Position numbers and translations under genes: made by a program. A DNA stretch of 43,034 nucleotides from positions 1 to 43,034 of IMG/VR virus record IMGVR_UViG_3300003885_000010. The stretch is one strand, 5' to 3'. The stretch comes from a virus. Positions 40,630 through 43,034 of the stretch are shown here, in pieces (the stretch's first letter is position 1; each line of letters begins with the position of its first letter). The notes below the pieces were generated by a model. That model was not told the origin of the DNA, searched no databases, and saw only the letters and a list, made by a program, of their open reading frames with translations.

Positions 40630-41084
40630 ATATCGAGTATAACGTAGAGACCCTAGACGAGTGTCTTGAGGAAATGAAGCCCTTACTGCTTTCTCATTAT
40701 GAAGAAGTGGCAATGTACCAAGACAAGGTGAAGTTTAATCCAGACTATGACAAGTACTATGCACTTGAAGCAGCTGAAGCCTTGCACATAGTCACAGTGA
40801 GAGAAGGGAATACCTTAATAGGCTACTTTGTCTCTCTGATAATGCCTCATATGCACTACAAAGATAACAACTATGCTGTTAATGACATCCTCTACATACA
40901 TGAAGACTACAGAAAGAGTAAAGTAGGTCTTGATATGTTCCTCTTTGCAGAAGAATGTCTCAAGGTGCAAGGTGTAGACGTTCTCTGCATACATATGAAG
41001 ACTGCTATACCTTTCGACTCACTGTGCGAGGGACTCGGATATGATTATGCAGAAAGAAACTACACTAAGTACATAGGGGACTAA
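40626..41084 (+). CDS. GNAT-fold protein, T7 gp13-position, 152 aa
   Basis: Start overlaps the nozzle stop (ATGA). Has the GNAT pattern: a central VREGNTLIGYFVSLI strand pair, then AVNDILYIHEDYRKSKVG, which corresponds to the acetyl-CoA loop region, and a late Phe-Glu-Gly-Leu-Gly-Tyr-type end (CEGLGYDYAERNYTKYI). Proteins of this fold are common between the nozzle and internal virion genes of T7-like phages. Whether it acetylates a substrate or is structural is unknown. Confidence 0.8.
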   Translation: MNIEYNVETLDECLEEMKPLLLSHYEEVAMYQDKVKFNPDYDKYYALEAAEALHIVTVREGNTLIGYFVSLIMPHMHYKDNNYAVNDILYIHEDYRKSKVGLDMFLFAEECLKVQGVDVLCIHMKTAIPFDSLCEGLGYDYAERNYTKYIGD

Positions 41085-41085
41085 G

Positions 41086-41541
41086 ATGGGTGTTACAGCT
41101 GTTACATCTGTTCTGGGTGGTCTCTCTCTAGGGACTGCTATACAAGGACAAAGAGAACAAAGAAAAGCTAGCAAAAAGTCTGAAAGACTACAGGCACAAG
41201 CCAATGCAGTAGAGACTGCAAGAGCAAGTGTGAACAGATCTCGTGCTAGACGACAGGCTATTGCTAAGTCACGTATCATACAAGCACAGAACACAGCAGG
41301 TGCCATAGCATCAGGTACAGCAGGATCTTCTGCCTTTGCTGGTTCTCAAGCCTCTGTAGGTTCATCTCTAAGCTCAAGTCTAGCAGCAGAGAACAGGGCC
41401 TTTAGCTCTGGCCAACAGACATTCGGACTAAGACAGCGAGCTTCCTTTACAGAAGCGGCTGGTAGACGTAGAGCAGACGCCTTCGGTTCAGTCTCTAGTT
41501 TATTCGGTCAGGGTGCTGCAATAGCCCCTAGCTTTAAGTAA
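41086..41541 (+). CDS. Internal virion protein, gp14-like, 151 aa
   Basis: AGGGGA precedes the ATG. A short hydrophobic N terminus (VTSVLGGLSLGTAIQG) is followed by a long Ala/Arg/Gln helix (ERLQAQANAVETARASVNRS) and a Ser/Ala/Gly-rich C-terminal part. This is the usual composition of T7 gp14-like core proteins, which insert in the outer membrane during DNA ejection. It is followed 8 bases later by the giant core protein gene. Confidence 0.75.
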   Translation: MGVTAVTSVLGGLSLGTAIQGQREQRKASKKSERLQAQANAVETARASVNRSRARRQAIAKSRIIQAQNTAGAIASGTAGSSAFAGSQASVGSSLSSSLAAENRAFSSGQQTFGLRQRASFTEAAGRRRADAFGSVSSLFGQGAAIAPSFK

Positions 41542-41549
41542 GGAAAGTC

Positions 41550-43034
41550 ATGCATATTGAAGATACAGCAATACCAGAGATTGAAGACAAGATACTTGAC
41601 AAGGAGATACCTGATCTTCCCAGACTCAGTAATAAACCTATAGCTATAGATAATCTACAAGCTCTTAAGGCTGCCTACATTGAAAATTACAATACAGGTG
41701 TGCCTGTAGCAGAGTCTTACCAGCAGCATAGAGGTGAGCTTAATATAGAGTCTTCCCTACAGCAGTTGACTAATGATAAGGTTGCTCTGGACAATACAGC
41801 TCTATCTGAAGAGTTTGAAGAACAACTCAGTGATGACCCTAGAGTCTTTACAGAGACAGCTCCTCTAGTTGTAGAGATGCAAGAAGAGAATATCGCTAAG
41901 TCCTCTGATACAGACAGACAATTCATAGATGCTGTAGCTTCACCTACTGCCAGTCCTGAAGTCAAGGCAGCAGCAACTAATCAAGTTAAGTTATACCAGA
42001 TCCTCCAGTCCTCTCTGAGTAAGTACTCTAAGGGAGACATGGTTGCAGATTTCTTCTGGGGCATTGTCCCATTCGTAAGTACAGGAAGAGAGCTAGGTCT
42101 CCTTGGCTCAGTCTTTGGTAATGAAGAGGCTATGCAGGAACTTGTGCTAGAGTTTAAGTCTAAGACCTTTGAAGAACAACAAGAGATGTTCCCTGCTTTA
42201 TCGCTAGAACTACTAGAAGGCTTAGGGCCTGTAGCCGGTGGTGATGCGCTAACTAAGTTCATTACCCCAGGTGGTGATGAAGAACTAGGAGCCTTCTCTA
42301 ACTGGTGGAAGCTTATAGATGCAGCTGATATAGCCACACTAGGAACAACAGTGGTACTTAAAGCTACAGCAGTAGTTAAAGGATTCAATATACCTAAGCT
42401 GATAAAGAGTGTAGAGAATACAGAGGGCTCAGCTGACGCAGTAGTAGCTGCTCTAGTCAGTGACGAGGCAGCTGAAGCTATGCACATAAAGAAAGACACA
42501 GCCTTCGGTGATGCTGTAGCCTTCGATACCTCAGCTGAGGATCTTGGACATACCCGAGGTGTATCCTCCGATGTTCAAAAAAACATCTCTAAGTTCTTTG
42601 ACGAAGCAGACCAGACTGTAGAAGACATAATGACAGGTAATGGCTACCTGAAAGAAGGTATCCTTAATACAGTAGAACGTGCTGCTAAAGAACTAGAGGC
42701 AATGAATAAGCTGTCAGCCGCTAAGCATGAAGACATCACTATTACAGGAAGAACAGAGAATACTACCAGATTTAGTTATCGAGTAGCTGAGGAAGGAGAC
42801 TTGTCAGAGGAAGTGTACATTTTAGATATGACCCTTAATGATGTAGGTCAATGGGATCAAGACCAACTGTCTGTTTTATCAGAGTTCCTTGCTAGTCCTT
42901 CTGTATTTGCTAAAGGACTTGCCCGTCTAGATGTCAATACAGCACAGAGACTGGACTCACAGACTGCAAAAGTCTTTAAGAGCTTATCAAATCTCCAACG
43001 TGAGGCTGTCAAGCCTTTAGGTAACCTTAGCCTA
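41550..43034 (+). CDS. Large internal virion protein, N-terminal part (continues at base 92 / 2881)
   Basis: ATG at 41550 with AAGGAAAG upstream. The frame runs off the window end and continues without a break from base 92 to 2881 through the 91-base overlap, giving 1,424 residues in total. This part is acidic and helical, with a hydrophobic segment near residue 160 (MVADFFWGIVPFVSTGRELG) and another near 270 (ADIATLGTTVVLKATAVVKG). It is probably the main ejected core protein, like T7 gp16. No transglycosylase motif was recognised; the separate lysozyme gene may supply wall cutting. Confidence 0.85.
   Translation, partial: MHIEDTAIPEIEDKILDKEIPDLPRLSNKPIAIDNLQALKAAYIENYNTGVPVAESYQQHRGELNIESSLQQLTNDKVALDNTALSEEFEEQLSDDPRVFTETAPLVVEMQEENIAKSSDTDRQFIDAVASPTASPEVKAAATNQVKLYQILQSSLSKYSKGDMVADFFWGIVPFVSTGRELGLLGSVFGNEEAMQELVLEFKSKTFEEQQEMFPALSLELLEGLGPVAGGDALTKFITPGGDEELGAFSNWWKLIDAADIATLGTTVVLKATAVVKGFNIPKLIKSVENTEGSADAVVAALVSDEAAEAMHIKKDTAFGDAVAFDTSAEDLGHTRGVSSDVQKNISKFFDEADQTVEDIMTGNGYLKEGILNTVERAAKELEAMNKLSAAKHEDITITGRTENTTRFSYRVAEEGDLSEEVYILDMTLNDVGQWDQDQLSVLSEFLASPSVFAKGLARLDVNTAQRLDSQTAKVFKSLSNLQREAVKPLGNLSL
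42944..43034. repeat. Terminal direct repeat, right copy (contig closure)
   Basis: Exact repeat of bases 1-91. See the left copy. Confidence 0.95.

Noticed and set aside
41981-42499. 172-codon frame on the - strand
   Set aside because: Antisense shadow of the giant virion gene with Ser/Ala-rich composition and no ribosome site.
1-43034. CRISPR array, insertion sequence, rRNA or tRNA genes
   Set aside because: None was seen on reading both strands; the repeated palindromes are irregularly spaced and lack CRISPR repeat-spacer form.

Overview
The window is a complete genome of a short-tailed (podovirus-type, T7-supergroup) bacteriophage. The last 91 bases repeat the first 91 exactly, so the contig closes into a circle of 42,943 unique bases, and one 1,424-codon virion gene runs across the seam. 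The virion and replication genes point to a phage of a bacterium: T7-like terminase, portal, capsid, tail tubes and internal core proteins, with a gp3/gp4/gp5/gp6-like replication set. No integrase, tRNA, ribosomal or host gene is seen. The host cannot be read from the sequence. Unlike T7, no single-subunit RNA polymerase gene is present. The gene set recalls the SIO1/VpV262 kind of marine podoviruses, but that placement is inference.

Layout: two divergent arms leave one intergenic region at about 25.56-26.24 kb. The rightward (late) arm runs 26.2 to 43.0 kb and continues across the seam to 6.42 kb. In order it carries tail fibre/spike proteins, terminase, portal, scaffold, capsid, tail tubes, a GNAT-fold protein, internal virion proteins, lysozyme and membrane lysis-type proteins. 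The leftward arm runs from 25.56 down to 6.48 kb. It starts with about 10 kb of small unknown early genes separated by long non-coding, hairpin-rich stretches. It then reaches a gene for an ECF-type sigma factor, and then the replication genes: primase-helicase, split DNA polymerase, ssDNA-binding-like protein, 5'-3' exonuclease and endonuclease I. The arms converge on a shared hairpin terminator at 6433-6460.

Control: two signals stand out. First, a 15-bp palindrome GTTACAGWCTGTAAC occurs eight times perfectly and once with one change, only between 14.7 and 25.7 kb, in the leftward arm. Second, the sigma gene and the late arm are each preceded by the same box, TTATTTTTGAAACTT, followed 14-15 bases later by TGTATACT. 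This fits a phage ECF sigma factor that activates itself and the late genes using host core RNA polymerase, in place of a T7-type polymerase. The palindromes would be operators for a second, unidentified regulator of the early region.

Several small genes of 20-57 codons with good ribosome binding sites and stop/start overlaps are also listed.
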